A stretch of DNA of 64,000 bases, taken from Arthrobacter sp. B3I9. Lineage in GTDB: Bacteria; Actinomycetota; Actinomycetes; Actinomycetales; Micrococcaceae. Below the pieces are notes generated by a model. It searched no databases and was not told the DNA's origin. It saw only the letters and a list, made by a program, of their open reading frames with translations. Made by a program: the position numbers and the translations under genes. Location: contig NZ_JAUSYO010000001.1 in assembly GCF_030816935.1 (NCBI RefSeq), positions 2,108,001 through 2,172,000 of the forward strand, read 5' to 3'. Below are positions 34,236-43,444 of this stretch, piece by piece (the first letter of the stretch is position 1; each line of letters begins with the position of its first letter).

Positions 34236-34810
34236 CCCTTCGCGTCCTCGGCGTCGATCCGGGCCTCACCCGCTGCGGGATCGGCGTCGTGGACGTCGAA
34301 AAAAACCGCCGCGCCACCATGGTGGCGTTCGGCGTCGTGGGGACCTCGCCCGAGGAAAACCTCGACCAGCGGCTGCTCGTCATCGCCACATCCATTGACG
34401 ACTGGCTGGACCGCTATGAACCGCACGTTCTTGCCGTCGAACGCGTCTTCTCGCAACTCAACGTCAGCACCGTGATGGGGGTGGCGCAGGCCTCCGGCGT
34501 GGTGATCGCCTCCGCTGCACGCCGGGGGATCCCGGTTGCGCTGCACACGCCCTCCGAGGTCAAGGCGGCCGTCACCGGAAGCGGAACGTCCAACAAGGAC
34601 GCCGTCACCAAGCTGGTGACCAAGATCCTCCGCCTCGACGCCCCGCCCCGCCCGGCCGATGCCGCCGATGCGCTGGCGCTGGCGATCACGCATGCCTGGC
34701 GGGCCGGCAGCGGAGCCGCGGTGGCGACCACCGGGCCCGGCAGCCAGTCGTTGACTCCCGCCCAGCGGGCCTGGGCGGATGCCGAGGCGAAGGCGCGGCG
34801 TGCACGGTGA
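34232..34810 (+). CDS. ruvC: Holliday junction resolvase RuvC
   Basis: A 192-residue crossover junction endonuclease. The acidic catalytic residues are visible: Asp in [11 protein letters not shown], Glu in LAVERVFSQ, and two Asps in [14 protein letters not shown] basic Ala-rich C-terminal tail of about 30 residues extends beyond the core. GTG start overlaps the yebC stop. The 79-base gap to ruvA holds a LexA-like box, so ruvAB can be expressed apart from ruvC. Confidence 0.95.
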   Translation: MTLRVLGVDPGLTRCGIGVVDVEKNRRATMVAFGVVGTSPEENLDQRLLVIATSIDDWLDRYEPHVLAVERVFSQLNVSTVMGVAQASGVVIASAARRGIPVALHTPSEVKAAVTGSGTSNKDAVTKLVTKILRLDAPPRPADAADALALAITHAWRAGSGAAVATTGPGSQSLTPAQRAWADAEAKARRAR

Positions 34811-34835
34811 ATGTCCTGGGCGCTTGCTAGGGTAT

Positions 34836-34851
34836 TCGTAGATATGTTCGG
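34836..34851. promoter_or_regulatory. LexA-like box between ruvC and ruvA
   Basis: TCGTAGATATGTTCGG matches 13 of 16 bases of the actinobacterial SOS box TCGAACATATGTTCGA, and TAGGGT (34828-34833), a possible -10, sits just before it. The placement fits SOS induction of ruvAB. Counted by eye. Confidence 0.5.
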
Positions 34852-34889
34852 ATGGCCGGTTCTTCCGGCTGCAAACCAGGAGCCCGGCC

Positions 34890-35543
34890 TTGATCAGTTT
34901 TCTCCGCGGAACCGTAGCGCACGTCGGCCTGTCCTCGGCGGTGATCGACCTCAACGGCGCCGGCATGAGCGTGAACGCGACGCCGCAGACCCTCAGCAGC
35001 CTCACAGTGGGTGAGGAGGGAAAGCTGTTCACCTCCCTGATCGTCCGGGAGGACTCGCTCACCCTGTTCGGCTTCTCCAGCGATGACGAACGCGAGGTGT
35101 TCGACATCCTGCTGAGCGTCAGCGGCGTCGGCCCCCGCCTCGCGCTGGCCGTGCTGGCCGTGCACGAACCCGAAGCGATCCGGGTGGCCGCCCATTCCGG
35201 CGACGGCAAGTCCTTCACGAAGGTGCCCGGGATCGGGCCGAAGGTGGCCGGCCGGATCGTCCTGGAGCTGGCCGGCAAGCTGGTGCCGCACGGCTCCGGC
35301 GCCGGCGCCGGAGCCGCAGCTGCCGTCCGCTCCGCTGAAGCGGTCTGGAAGCCGCAGGTTGTCGCCGCCATGACCAGCCTTGGCTGGTCCGAAAAGGACG
35401 CCACGTCCAGCATCGACAAGTCACTGACGGATTCCCCCGAGCTGGCAGAGCAGGGCAACGTGGCCGAAATCCTGCGGGCCACGCTGCGCTGGCTTGGCCA
35501 GGACGGCGCCCGCGCCGGCAACAGGGTAGGCGCGCGTGGCTGA
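34890..35543 (+). CDS. ruvA: Holliday junction helicase, DNA-binding subunit RuvA
   Basis: A 217-residue RuvA: OB-fold starting [51 protein letters not shown] with the first helix-hairpin-helix, [19 protein letters not shown] with the second, and the C-terminal domain III ([19 protein letters not shown]) that contacts RuvB. TTG start at 34890 (weak GGAGCCCGG upstream). The Gly/Ala-rich linker is at about 130-145. It overlaps ruvB by 8 bases. Confidence 0.95.
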   Translation: MISFLRGTVAHVGLSSAVIDLNGAGMSVNATPQTLSSLTVGEEGKLFTSLIVREDSLTLFGFSSDDEREVFDILLSVSGVGPRLALAVLAVHEPEAIRVAAHSGDGKSFTKVPGIGPKVAGRIVLELAGKLVPHGSGAGAGAAAAVRSAEAVWKPQVVAAMTSLGWSEKDATSSIDKSLTDSPELAEQGNVAEILRATLRWLGQDGARAGNRVGARG

Positions 35544-36636
35544 ACCGTCCCTCGTCGGCGGGGGAGAGGAACCGGAGGAGCGGGTCATCGAGGCTGCGCT
35601 CCGGCCCAAGAACCTGCATGACTTCGTGGGCCAGCACCGCGTCCGCAAGCAGCTCTCACTGGTCCTGGAGGCTTCCCGGATGCGGGGACGCAGTGCCGAC
35701 CACGTGCTCCTCTCCGGGCCTCCCGGGCTCGGCAAGACCACGCTCTCGATGATCATCGCCGCCGAGATGAACGCCCCGCTGCGGATCAGCAGCGGGCCGG
35801 CGATCCAGCATGCCGGCGATCTCGCCGCCATCCTCTCCTCCCTTTCGGAAGGGGAGGTCCTGTTCCTCGACGAGATCCACCGGATGTCGCGGCCGGCCGA
35901 GGAGATGCTCTACATGGCCATGGAGGACTTCCGCGTCGACATCGTCGTCGGCAAGGGGGCCGGCGCCACCGCCATCCCGCTTGAACTGCCTCCCTTCACC
36001 CTGGTCGGCGCCACCACCCGCGCCGGGCTCCTGCCGGGCCCGCTCCGTGACCGCTTCGGCTTCACCGGCCACCTGGAGTTCTATTCGGTGGAGGAGCTCG
36101 AGCTCGTTCTGCGCCGCTCGGCGGGCCTGCTGGACCTCAAGGTCAACTCCGCCGGGTTCAGCGAGATCGCCGGACGCTCCCGGGGCACACCGCGCATCGC
36201 CAACCGGCTCCTGCGCCGGGTCCGGGACTGGGCGCTGGTGCACGGGATCGAACAGATCGATGCCCGGGCGGCCTCCGCGGCGCTGGACATGTACGAGGTG
36301 GACAAGCGCGGCCTGGACCGGCTGGACCGCGCCGTACTGGAAGCACTGATTACGAAGTTCGGAGGCGGTCCCGTGGGCCTGTCCACCCTCGCGATCGCTG
36401 TCGGCGAGGAAACGGAGACCGTGGAAACGGTGGCGGAGCCCTACCTCGTCCGCGAGGGGCTGCTGGGCCGGACGCCCCGGGGCCGGATCGCTTTGGCTCC
36501 GGCGTGGAGCCACCTTGGCTACGCCGTGCCTGCCGGAATCTTCGGGCAGGACCCGCTGGAACTGTTCGCGGCCCCGGACGCCGCTGAGGATACCGGTGTG
36601 CCAGCGGATCCGGAATGGATCCGTAACAGTCAGTAG
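35536..36636 (+). CDS. ruvB: Holliday junction helicase, ATPase subunit RuvB
   Basis: A 366-residue AAA+ motor for branch migration. Walker A is GPPGLGKTT (about residues 59-67), Walker [10 protein letters not shown], sensor [10 protein letters not shown], arginine finger LRDRFGF, and a C-terminal winged helix with [16 protein letters not shown] following. GTG start overlaps ruvA. After its stop come about 205 bases with a possible promoter for yajC (TAGACT near 36660) and no gene I recognise. Confidence 0.96.
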   Translation: MAEPSLVGGGEEPEERVIEAALRPKNLHDFVGQHRVRKQLSLVLEASRMRGRSADHVLLSGPPGLGKTTLSMIIAAEMNAPLRISSGPAIQHAGDLAAILSSLSEGEVLFLDEIHRMSRPAEEMLYMAMEDFRVDIVVGKGAGATAIPLELPPFTLVGATTRAGLLPGPLRDRFGFTGHLEFYSVEELELVLRRSAGLLDLKVNSAGFSEIAGRSRGTPRIANRLLRRVRDWALVHGIEQIDARAASAALDMYEVDKRGLDRLDRAVLEALITKFGGGPVGLSTLAIAVGEETETVETVAEPYLVREGLLGRTPRGRIALAPAWSHLGYAVPAGIFGQDPLELFAAPDAAEDTGVPADPEWIRNSQ

Positions 36637-36841
36637 CAGCTTGCAGGGATGTTTCCCTTTAGACTGGTTTAACGCTCGGCACGTTCGGGTCTTTGCTTCT
36701 ATGCGCGGCATGTATCAGGCCGATGCTGGCCGGGCATGGTTTTCTGGCGGATACAAACTGCCGGACAGGCCGCCGCATGGCCCGGAGTGAAGCGGACGTT
36801 GCTGAAACCCAGCTACGCAAGTACAGAACGGAACTTTCCCC

Positions 36842-37306
36842 TTGGATCCAATGACAATTCTCCTGTTCGTCATGCTTGGCGTGTTCGTCTTTATGATGTT
36901 CCGCCGCAATAAAAAGACGCAGCAGCAGCAGACGGAACTCCAGTCGAAGTTCGGCCCCGGCGTCGAGGTCATGACCAGCTTCGGACTTTTCGGCCGCATC
37001 GTGGAAATCGACGAGGAAGAGAACAAAGTCCTGCTCGAACTTTCCCCGGGCAACACCGCCACTGTGCACCGCCAGGCCGTCACCAAGATTGTTGAACCTG
37101 TTGTTGCAGCCGAGGAGCCGACCGTTGTTCCCGACGATGCCTCCGCACTGACCGCCGGAGCAGCGGACAGCCCCGCCAACGACACCCTGCGCAATGACAG
37201 CACCCTGCGCAATGACAACACGCTCCGCAACGGCAGCACCCTGCGCAACGAGACTCCCGACGAAACGTTGCGCCGCCTCAATGACGAAGGCAAGAAAGAC
37301 AGCTAG
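36842..37306 (+). CDS. yajC: Preprotein translocase auxiliary subunit YajC
   Basis: A 154-residue YajC that joins SecD-SecF. One N-terminal transmembrane helix (residues 4-20, TILLFVMLGVFVFMMF) is followed by RRNKK, the FGPGVEVMTSFGLFGRIVEID beta domain, and a long acidic tail. The tail contains four tandem 6-residue repeats of the form TLRN-x-x (115-138), encoded by an 18-bp DNA repeat. Start TTG 36842 (MDPMTILL) or ATG 36851; neither has a clear Shine-Dalgarno. secD follows after about 105 bases. Confidence 0.9.
   Translation: MDPMTILLFVMLGVFVFMMFRRNKKTQQQQTELQSKFGPGVEVMTSFGLFGRIVEIDEEENKVLLELSPGNTATVHRQAVTKIVEPVVAAEEPTVVPDDASALTAGAADSPANDTLRNDSTLRNDNTLRNGSTLRNETPDETLRRLNDEGKKDS
37184..37255 (+). 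repeat. 18-bp coding minisatellite in yajC
   Basis: Four in-frame copies of an 18-bp unit encode TLRNDS, TLRNDN, TLRNGS and TLRNET at residues 115-138 of YajC; a degenerate fifth motif (TLRRLND) follows after PDE. Confidence 0.8.
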
Positions 37307-37410
37307 TCTGCCCATCTGAGCCATCCCGCAGCACCGGTTGCGGGCATCCGCCGGTGCAGGTCTTCGGGCCCGCGCCGGCGGTTCCTCCGTAATTAATAGA
37401 AAGATCGACA

Positions 37411-39186
37411 ATGGCACGAACTGGCCCCAAAAACCCAGCCCTCAGGGTGCTGGTCTGGCTCGGCGTTATTCTCGCCGTCCTGACTGCCGTCCTGGCGGGC
37501 GGCACCATGGCCGGCCAGGCGAGCTGGGCTCCCAAGCTCGCCCTGGACCTTGAAGGCGGAACGCAGATGATCCTCGCCCCCAAGGTCGAGGGCGGTTCGG
37601 ACATCAACGAAGAGCAACTCAACCAGGCCGTGGCGATCATCCGCCAGCGTGTGGACGGCTCGGGCGTCGCGGAAGCTGAAATCAGCACGCAGTCCGGCCG
37701 CAACGTCGTCGTAAGCCTCCCGGGCACCCCTTCGAAGGAAACCCGCGCCCTGATCCAGGCCTCCGCCGACATGAACTTCCGGCCGGTCCTGCAGTCCGGT
37801 GCCGGCGCAGCGGTCCCGGCCGAGTCACGGACCCCGGTCGAGCAGCTGCCGAAACCCACCGCGGAGCCCGCCAACAGCAGCGACGACAACTGGATCACCC
37901 CCGAGATCTACCAGCAGTTCGAGGCGCTGGACTGTGACAACCCGTCGCAGGACAAGCAGGAGCGCTCGGACCCGGCCAAGCCGCTGGTCACCTGCGAGCC
38001 CGCCGCTGCCGGCTCTCCCGCGATCAAGTACATTCTTGGTCCCGTCGAGGTGAAGGGCTCGAACATCAAGGGTTCGTCCTTCCAGCTCCAGCGCGGAGCG
38101 CAGGGGGCGGTCACCAACGAGTGGGCCGTCAACATCCAGTTCGACGACGAGGGCACCGCAAAGTTCAAGGAAGTCACCGAGCGGCTGTACCAGTTCTACA
38201 GCGCCGCAGGCGGCGCGACCGGTACCGACCCGAAGGCCCAGTTCGCCATTGTCCTCGACGACCAGGTCATTTCCGCCCCGCGTTCCCTCGCCGTCATCAC
38301 CGACGGGCGCCCCCAGATCACCGGCGGGTTCACGGAGGCGTCTGCGAAGGCGCTCTCGGACCAGCTGCGGTTCGGCGCCCTGCCGATCAGCTTCGAAATC
38401 CAGAGCGAACAGCAGATCTCGGCAACGCTCGGCGGGGAACAGCTCCGGATGGGCATGCTCGCCGGCCTGATCGGCCTGCTCCTCGTGGTGGTCTACTCGC
38501 TGTTCCAGTACCGGGCGCTCGGCTTCGTCACCGTCGCATCCCTCGTGGTGGCAGGCGCACTGACGTACCTGGCCATCGCCATCCTGGGCTGGACCGAAAA
38601 CTACCGCCTGTCCCTCGCCGGCGTCGCGGGCCTCATCGTCGCGATCGGCCAGACGGCGGACTCGTTCATCGTCTACTTCGAACGCATCCGTGACGAGCTC
38701 CGTGAGGGCCGCGGCCTCGTGTCCGCGGTGGAGAACGGGTGGAAGCGCGCCAAGCGGACCGTCCTGGCATCCAAGGCCGTAAACCTCCTCGCCGCCCTCG
38801 TGCTGTACTTCGTGGCGGTCGGCAACGTCCGGGGCTTCGCGTTCACGCTCGGCCTCACCGCAATCGCAGACCTTATCGTCGTCTTCATGTTCACCCACCC
38901 CACCCTGAGGCTGCTGGCTCGCACCCGGTTCTTTGGGGAGGGACACCGGTTCTCCGGGCTTGACCCGAAGCGCCTCGGCGCGGTTCCGCTGTACCGGGGT
39001 GCCGGCCGGATCCGCACTCCGCAGGACAAGCCCGCGGTGGCAGTCCGCGCCAAGAACACCGGCGCCACAGCCGAGGCCGAACGCCGGATGACCATCGCTG
39101 AGCGCCGCCTTGCGGAACGTCAGGACCAGGAAAAGCAGGGCCAGCTTGCTGGTTCCTCCAAGAGTTCGTCCAAGGAGGGCAAGTAA
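37411..39186 (+). CDS. secD: Protein translocase subunit SecD
   Basis: A 591-residue RND-type translocase subunit that uses the proton gradient to pull exported proteins. TM1 is at about residues 12-32; the periplasmic part starts KLALDLEGGTQMILAP (the D-L-x-G-G motif), holds IRQRVDGSGVAEAEI and a long Ser/Pro-rich insert (140-200), and the C-terminal TM block begins near residue 350 with LRMGMLAGLIGLLLVVVYSLFQYRALG and GVAGLIVAIGQTADSFIVYFERIRDE. A charged tail with EKQGQLAGSSKSSSKEGK closes it. It runs directly into secF (stop TAA then ATG). Confidence 0.95.
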   Translation: MARTGPKNPALRVLVWLGVILAVLTAVLAGGTMAGQASWAPKLALDLEGGTQMILAPKVEGGSDINEEQLNQAVAIIRQRVDGSGVAEAEISTQSGRNVVVSLPGTPSKETRALIQASADMNFRPVLQSGAGAAVPAESRTPVEQLPKPTAEPANSSDDNWITPEIYQQFEALDCDNPSQDKQERSDPAKPLVTCEPAAAGSPAIKYILGPVEVKGSNIKGSSFQLQRGAQGAVTNEWAVNIQFDDEGTAKFKEVTERLYQFYSAAGGATGTDPKAQFAIVLDDQVISAPRSLAVITDGRPQITGGFTEASAKALSDQLRFGALPISFEIQSEQQISATLGGEQLRMGMLAGLIGLLLVVVYSLFQYRALGFVTVASLVVAGALTYLAIAILGWTENYRLSLAGVAGLIVAIGQTADSFIVYFERIRDELREGRGLVSAVENGWKRAKRTVLASKAVNLLAALVLYFVAVGNVRGFAFTLGLTAIADLIVVFMFTHPTLRLLARTRFFGEGHRFSGLDPKRLGAVPLYRGAGRIRTPQDKPAVAVRAKNTGATAEAERRMTIAERRLAERQDQEKQGQLAGSSKSSSKEGK

Positions 39187-40197
39187 ATGGCCAGCTTCGC
39201 TACTTTCGGTAATGAGCTGTATACCGGCAAACGCTCGTACGACTTCGTCGGTGCCAAGAAGATCTGGTTCCTGATCGCTGCGGTCGCCGTCGCGCTCTCG
39301 ATCCTGCTTCCGGTGGCCAAGGGCGGATTCAACCTCGGCATCGAGTTCCGAGGCGGATCCGAATTCACGGTATCCAACGTCCAGACCACGGACCCGGCTG
39401 TCGGCGAGAAGGCCGTCACGGATGTGGTCTCCGGCAGCGTGCCGCGCGTGGCGAACGTCGCCGGGAACACGATGCGCATCCAGACGGACAAACTCACGGA
39501 CGACGAGACCCTGCAGATCAAGGACGGCCTCACCAAGGCCTACGGCGTCACCCAGAACGAGGTGACATCCACGTTCGTCGGACCCACCTGGGGAGCAGAC
39601 GTCACCAAGCAGGCCCTGCTGGGCCTGGTGATCTTCGTCGGCCTCGCCGCTGTACTGATGGCGCTCTACTTCCGCACCTGGAAGATGTCGCTGTCTGCGA
39701 TTGCCGGCATGCTCGTGACGATGTTCATCACGGCCGGGGTCTACGCCCTCAGCGATTTCGAGGTGACGCCCTCGGCCATCATCGGATTCCTGACAGTGCT
39801 CAGCTACTCGCTGTACGACACCGTGGTGGTATTCGACAAGATCCGCGAAAATACCCACGACCTGCAGGCGTCCACGCGCCGGACTTTCGCTGAGGAGGTG
39901 AACCTCGCGGTCAACCAGACGCTGGTCCGTTCCATCAACACCATGATGGTGGCCATCCTGCCCGTCGGCGCCATCCTCTTCATCGGTGCCGGACTCCTGG
40001 GCGCCGGTACGCTGCGGGACCTCTCCCTGGCGCTGTTCGTCGGCATCCTGATCGGAACGGCCGCAACGATCTTCATCGCCGCCCCGCTCTACGCCTGGCT
40101 GCGCCAGAACGAACCCGACCTGGTCAAACAGGCCAAACGCGTTGAGCAGCGCCGGGCCGAGGCCGCGGCCAGGAACACGCAGCCGGCCACGGCCTGA
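39187..40197 (+). CDS. secF: Protein translocase subunit SecF
   Basis: A 336-residue partner of SecD with six TM helices. NLGIEFRGGSEFTV is the SecF version of the D-L-x-G-G region; the TM block shows LGLVIFVGLAAVLMALYFRTWKMSLSAI, FLTVLSYSLYDTVVVFDKIREN and NQTLVRSINTMMVAILPV, all characteristic. It begins immediately after the secD stop. The tail is basic and Ala-rich. Two hairpins at 40198-40267 end the operon. Confidence 0.95.
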   Translation: MASFATFGNELYTGKRSYDFVGAKKIWFLIAAVAVALSILLPVAKGGFNLGIEFRGGSEFTVSNVQTTDPAVGEKAVTDVVSGSVPRVANVAGNTMRIQTDKLTDDETLQIKDGLTKAYGVTQNEVTSTFVGPTWGADVTKQALLGLVIFVGLAAVLMALYFRTWKMSLSAIAGMLVTMFITAGVYALSDFEVTPSAIIGFLTVLSYSLYDTVVVFDKIRENTHDLQASTRRTFAEEVNLAVNQTLVRSINTMMVAILPVGAILFIGAGLLGAGTLRDLSLALFVGILIGTAATIFIAAPLYAWLRQNEPDLVKQAKRVEQRRAEAAARNTQPATA

Positions 40198-40267
40198 CCG
40201 GCGGAAGATCCGCCGGGTCGGGTCCGACGGGCCGGAGAACGTCATTCGTGACGCTCTCCGGCCCGTC
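40198..40267 (+). terminator. Tandem hairpins ending the yajC-secDF operon
   Basis: First, CCGGCGGA/TCCGCCGG (40198-40205 with 40209-40216). Second, 19-bp arms (40226-40244 and 40249-40267, starting GACGGGCCGGAGA) with one mismatch and a TTCG loop. The second alone is a strong terminator; no U-run follows directly. Confidence 0.8.
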
Positions 40268-40346
40268 GCCGTTTCCGGCCCGGTTATCGAAGTATCCTGC
40301 CACGGGAATAGACTTGAATAATTAACGGGTTGTGAGGGGTGCTTCA

Positions 40347-42737
40347 TTGGAAGAACGTTCGACGCCGGTGCAGGCGGCACCAGCGGATAAGAGTGCTAGC
40401 CAGGCTTCGCAGACTGGCGTGGTGGCTCCCGTGCGCGCTGAATCCGCCGTTCCGGTCGACTCCGGCGCCCGGCCTACGTTCCCCGGCCGGCGGGAACGTA
40501 CGCGCTCCCGGCTCGCCCGGCTGACGGGACGCGGCGCTCCCGCCTACTCGCCCATCCTCGAGCCGTTGCTGCGCACGGTCCGCGCCAACAACCCCAAAGA
40601 GGACTTCGACCTCATCCAGCGCGCTTTTGTCGTGGCGGAGCGTTGCCATCGCGGGCAGAAGCGCAAGAGCGGGGACCCCTACATCACCCACCCGGTGGCC
40701 GTCGCCACCATCCTCGCTGAACTGGGCCTCAGCGGCACAACCTTGGCCGCGGCGTTGCTGCACGACACTGTGGAGGATACCTCCTATACCCTGGCGGACC
40801 TCAAGGCCGAGTTCGGACCCGAGGTGGCGATGCTGGTCGATGGCGTCACCAAGCTCGACAAGGTCAGCTTCGGCGAGGCCGCGCAGTCCGAGACCGTGCG
40901 CAAGATGGTCGTGGCCATGGCCAAGGACATCCGCGTGCTGATGATCAAGCTCGCTGACCGGCTCCACAACGCCCGCACCTGGCGCTTCGTCTCTGCGGAA
41001 TCCTCGGCCCGGAAAGCCCGGGAAACCCTGGAAATCTTCGCCCCGCTGGCCCACCGGCTCGGCATGAACACGATCAAATGGGAGCTGGAGGACCTGTCCT
41101 TCGCCGCCCTGTACCCGAAGGTCTACGAGGAAATCGTGCGGATGGTGGGGGACCGGACCCCGGAGCGCGAAAAGAACCTCAGCGTCATCCGCAACCAGAT
41201 CACCGAGGACCTGCGGGAAGCCAGGATCAAGGCCACCATCACCGGACGGCCGAAGCACTACTACTCGATCTACCAAAAGATGATTGTCCGCGACAAGGAC
41301 TTTGACGACATCAACGACCTCATGGGCGTCCGGGTCCTGGTCGATTCCGTCCGGGACTGCTACGCGGCGCTTGGCGCCATGCACTCGCGCTGGAACCCTC
41401 TGCCCGGGCGGTTCAAGGACTACATCGCGATGCCCAAGTTCAACATGTACCAGTCACTGCACACCACCGTGATCGGGCCCGGCGGCAAACCGGTGGAAAT
41501 CCAGATCCGGACCCACGAGATGCACCGCCGGGCCGAGTACGGCGTTGCCGCGCACTGGAAGTACAAGGACCAGCCGAACCGCACGGCGTCCGGGCCGGGA
41601 AGTCCCCGCGACGGTGATATGGGCTGGTTGCGCTCCCTCGTCGACTGGCAGCAGGAGACCTCCGACCCCGGCGAATTCCTCGATTCCCTGCGCTTTGAGA
41701 TCAACGCCCGCGAAGTCTTCGTCTTCACCCCCAAGGGCGAGGTCATGGCCCTGCCGGCGGGCTCCACCCCCGTCGACTTCGCCTACGCCGTGCACACCGA
41801 GGTAGGCCACCGCACCATCGGTGCCCGGGTCAACGGCAAGCTGGTACCGCTTAACAGCGAACTGAACCACGGCGACTGGGTGGAAATTTTCACGTCCAAG
41901 GCCGAAGGGGCCGGCCCCAGCCAGGACTGGCAGCACTTCGTCAAGAGCGCCCGGGCCCGGAACAAGATCCGCCAGTGGTTCAGCAAGGAACGCCGCGAAG
42001 AGTCGATCGAGCGCGGCAAGGATCTGCTGACCAAGGCGATGCGCAAGCAGAACCTGCCGCTGCAGCGACTCATGACACACGATGCCCTCGCGGCGATCGC
42101 GGAGGACTTCAAGTACGTCGACATCTCAGGGCTTTACGCCGGTGTTGGCGACGGGCACACCTCGGCCCAGTCCGTGATGGAACGCCTCGTTGAGAGCCTC
42201 GGCGGCAACGACACCCCCGAGGACGACCTCACCGAGGTGTCCATCCCGACCCAGGTGACCAAGGCCCGCTACTCCGATTCCGGTGTTGTGGTCCGCGGTG
42301 TCGATGACGTCTGGGTCAAGCTCGCCCGCTGTTGCACCCCGGTGCCGCCGGACCCGATTCTGGGCTTCGTCACCCGCGGCTCCGGCGTCTCCGTGCACCG
42401 GACCGACTGCAGCAACGTCACTGGCCTCCTGGAGCAGCCGGACCGGATCGTTGAAGTGGAATGGGCGCCGACGCAGTCAAGCGTCTTCCTGGTCGAAATC
42501 CAGGTCGAGGCCCTGGACCGCAAGTCCCTTCTCTCGGACGTGACCCGGATCCTCTCGGAAAACCACGTCAACATCCTCGCGGCCAGCGTGCACACATCCA
42601 CGGACCGGGTGGCCATCTCCAAGTTCGCCTTCGAAATGGGCGACCCCAAGTACCTAAGCCACGTGTTGAGCGCCGTGCGACGGATTGACGGCGTCTTCGA
42701 CGTGTACCGGACCACCGGCAACCGGCGGCGCAGCTAG
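40347..42737 (+). CDS. rel: Bifunctional (p)ppGpp synthetase/hydrolase (Rel)
   Basis: A 796-residue Rel protein for the stringent response. The HD hydrolase domain has [15 protein letters not shown] and LLHDTVEDT; the synthetase domain has [35 protein letters not shown] and the [16 protein letters not shown] helix; TGS ([22 protein letters not shown]), RIS/zinc region ([16 protein letters not shown] with Cys pair) and ACT domains follow. Both activities look intact. TTG 40347 has GAGGGG 7 bases upstream; GTG 40332 in the same frame is the other choice. It ends overlapping, tail to tail, with the next gene. Confidence 0.94.
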   Translation: MEERSTPVQAAPADKSASQASQTGVVAPVRAESAVPVDSGARPTFPGRRERTRSRLARLTGRGAPAYSPILEPLLRTVRANNPKEDFDLIQRAFVVAERCHRGQKRKSGDPYITHPVAVATILAELGLSGTTLAAALLHDTVEDTSYTLADLKAEFGPEVAMLVDGVTKLDKVSFGEAAQSETVRKMVVAMAKDIRVLMIKLADRLHNARTWRFVSAESSARKARETLEIFAPLAHRLGMNTIKWELEDLSFAALYPKVYEEIVRMVGDRTPEREKNLSVIRNQITEDLREARIKATITGRPKHYYSIYQKMIVRDKDFDDINDLMGVRVLVDSVRDCYAALGAMHSRWNPLPGRFKDYIAMPKFNMYQSLHTTVIGPGGKPVEIQIRTHEMHRRAEYGVAAHWKYKDQPNRTASGPGSPRDGDMGWLRSLVDWQQETSDPGEFLDSLRFEINAREVFVFTPKGEVMALPAGSTPVDFAYAVHTEVGHRTIGARVNGKLVPLNSELNHGDWVEIFTSKAEGAGPSQDWQHFVKSARARNKIRQWFSKERREESIERGKDLLTKAMRKQNLPLQRLMTHDALAAIAEDFKYVDISGLYAGVGDGHTSAQSVMERLVESLGGNDTPEDDLTEVSIPTQVTKARYSDSGVVVRGVDDVWVKLARCCTPVPPDPILGFVTRGSGVSVHRTDCSNVTGLLEQPDRIVEVEWAPTQSSVFLVEIQVEALDRKSLLSDVTRILSENHVNILAASVHTSTDRVAISKFAFEMGDPKYLSHVLSAVRRIDGVFDVYRTTGNRRRS

Positions 42738-43348
42738 GGCGGACGTGCGGCCTCGAGGGCGTCAAGCCGCTCCAGCGCCGCCTTCTTGTGGGGTACCCGC
42801 GGGGTGGCTTCCACGGCGAGCCTGAGGAGGCGCAGCCGCACGCCGAGTTCGCTGCGTTCCAGCAGTGCGGCCAGGACCGGCAGGGCGCGATCCGTCTCCA
42901 CATGCAGGGCGATGTCCAGGGCAGTCCGCAAGGGACTTGAGACCATCAGTCCGCCCAGGCTCACCACGTCCAGGGCGCCCAGCCGCACCTCGTGGAAGGT
43001 GCAGCCCCGGGTGGACCTCAGGCTGGAGATCCTCCGGTTGGCGTCCACCAGCAGTGCCAGCCGGTCCGGTTCCTGGGCGCAGCCGTAGACCCACGCTGCC
43101 GTCAGCCGGCCGGCAACCACGCGCTGCCTGATCGTGGGCGGGATCATAGTGCCCAGTGCGCGCGCCCGTAGGTGGGGTGTGGACCGGGCGCCCGGCGGCA
43201 GGTAACCGCGCTGGTACAGCTGCGTCAGCACGCCGTCGGACGCCATGGCCTGCAGCTCCGGCCACGAGAAAAGCCGACCGGGGGAGTACAGCTCTGCCGG
43301 AAGGGAAACGGGGGCAGCCGGGTCAGGGTTGCCGGGTGGGTGGACCAT
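42734..43348 (-). CDS. AbiEi-like hypothetical protein (orphan antitoxin-type fold)
   Basis: A 204-residue protein with an N-terminal winged-helix-like segment ([27 protein letters not shown]) and a middle region with [19 protein letters not shown], then [16 protein letters not shown]. This layout is shared by many actinobacterial proteins annotated as type IV antitoxin AbiEi-like; there is no neighbouring AbiEii toxin gene, so a toxin-antitoxin role is not supported. The 3' end overlaps the rel stop by 4 bases in opposite orientation. Confidence 0.5.
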   Translation of the reverse strand: MVHPPGNPDPAAPVSLPAELYSPGRLFSWPELQAMASDGVLTQLYQRGYLPPGARSTPHLRARALGTMIPPTIRQRVVAGRLTAAWVYGCAQEPDRLALLVDANRRISSLRSTRGCTFHEVRLGALDVVSLGGLMVSSPLRTALDIALHVETDRALPVLAALLERSELGVRLRLLRLAVEATPRVPHKKAALERLDALEAARPP

Positions 43349-43444
43349 GCAGCAATCGTCCCGGCTGCCCCGGAACGGAAACAGGCCCCGCCGCGGTCAT
43401 GTGGATAACCGAAACGGGGCCTGGACTGTTTTTGCGGCCGTGCG

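Noticed and set aside
36637..36841. Small gene in the ruvB-yajC gap
   Set aside because: The open frame there starts inside ruvB and has no family similarity; only promoter-like elements were seen.
37825..40380. Long minus-strand open frame opposite secD-secF
   Set aside because: Mirror of well-supported SecD/SecF; its composition is that of antisense codons and it has no domain.
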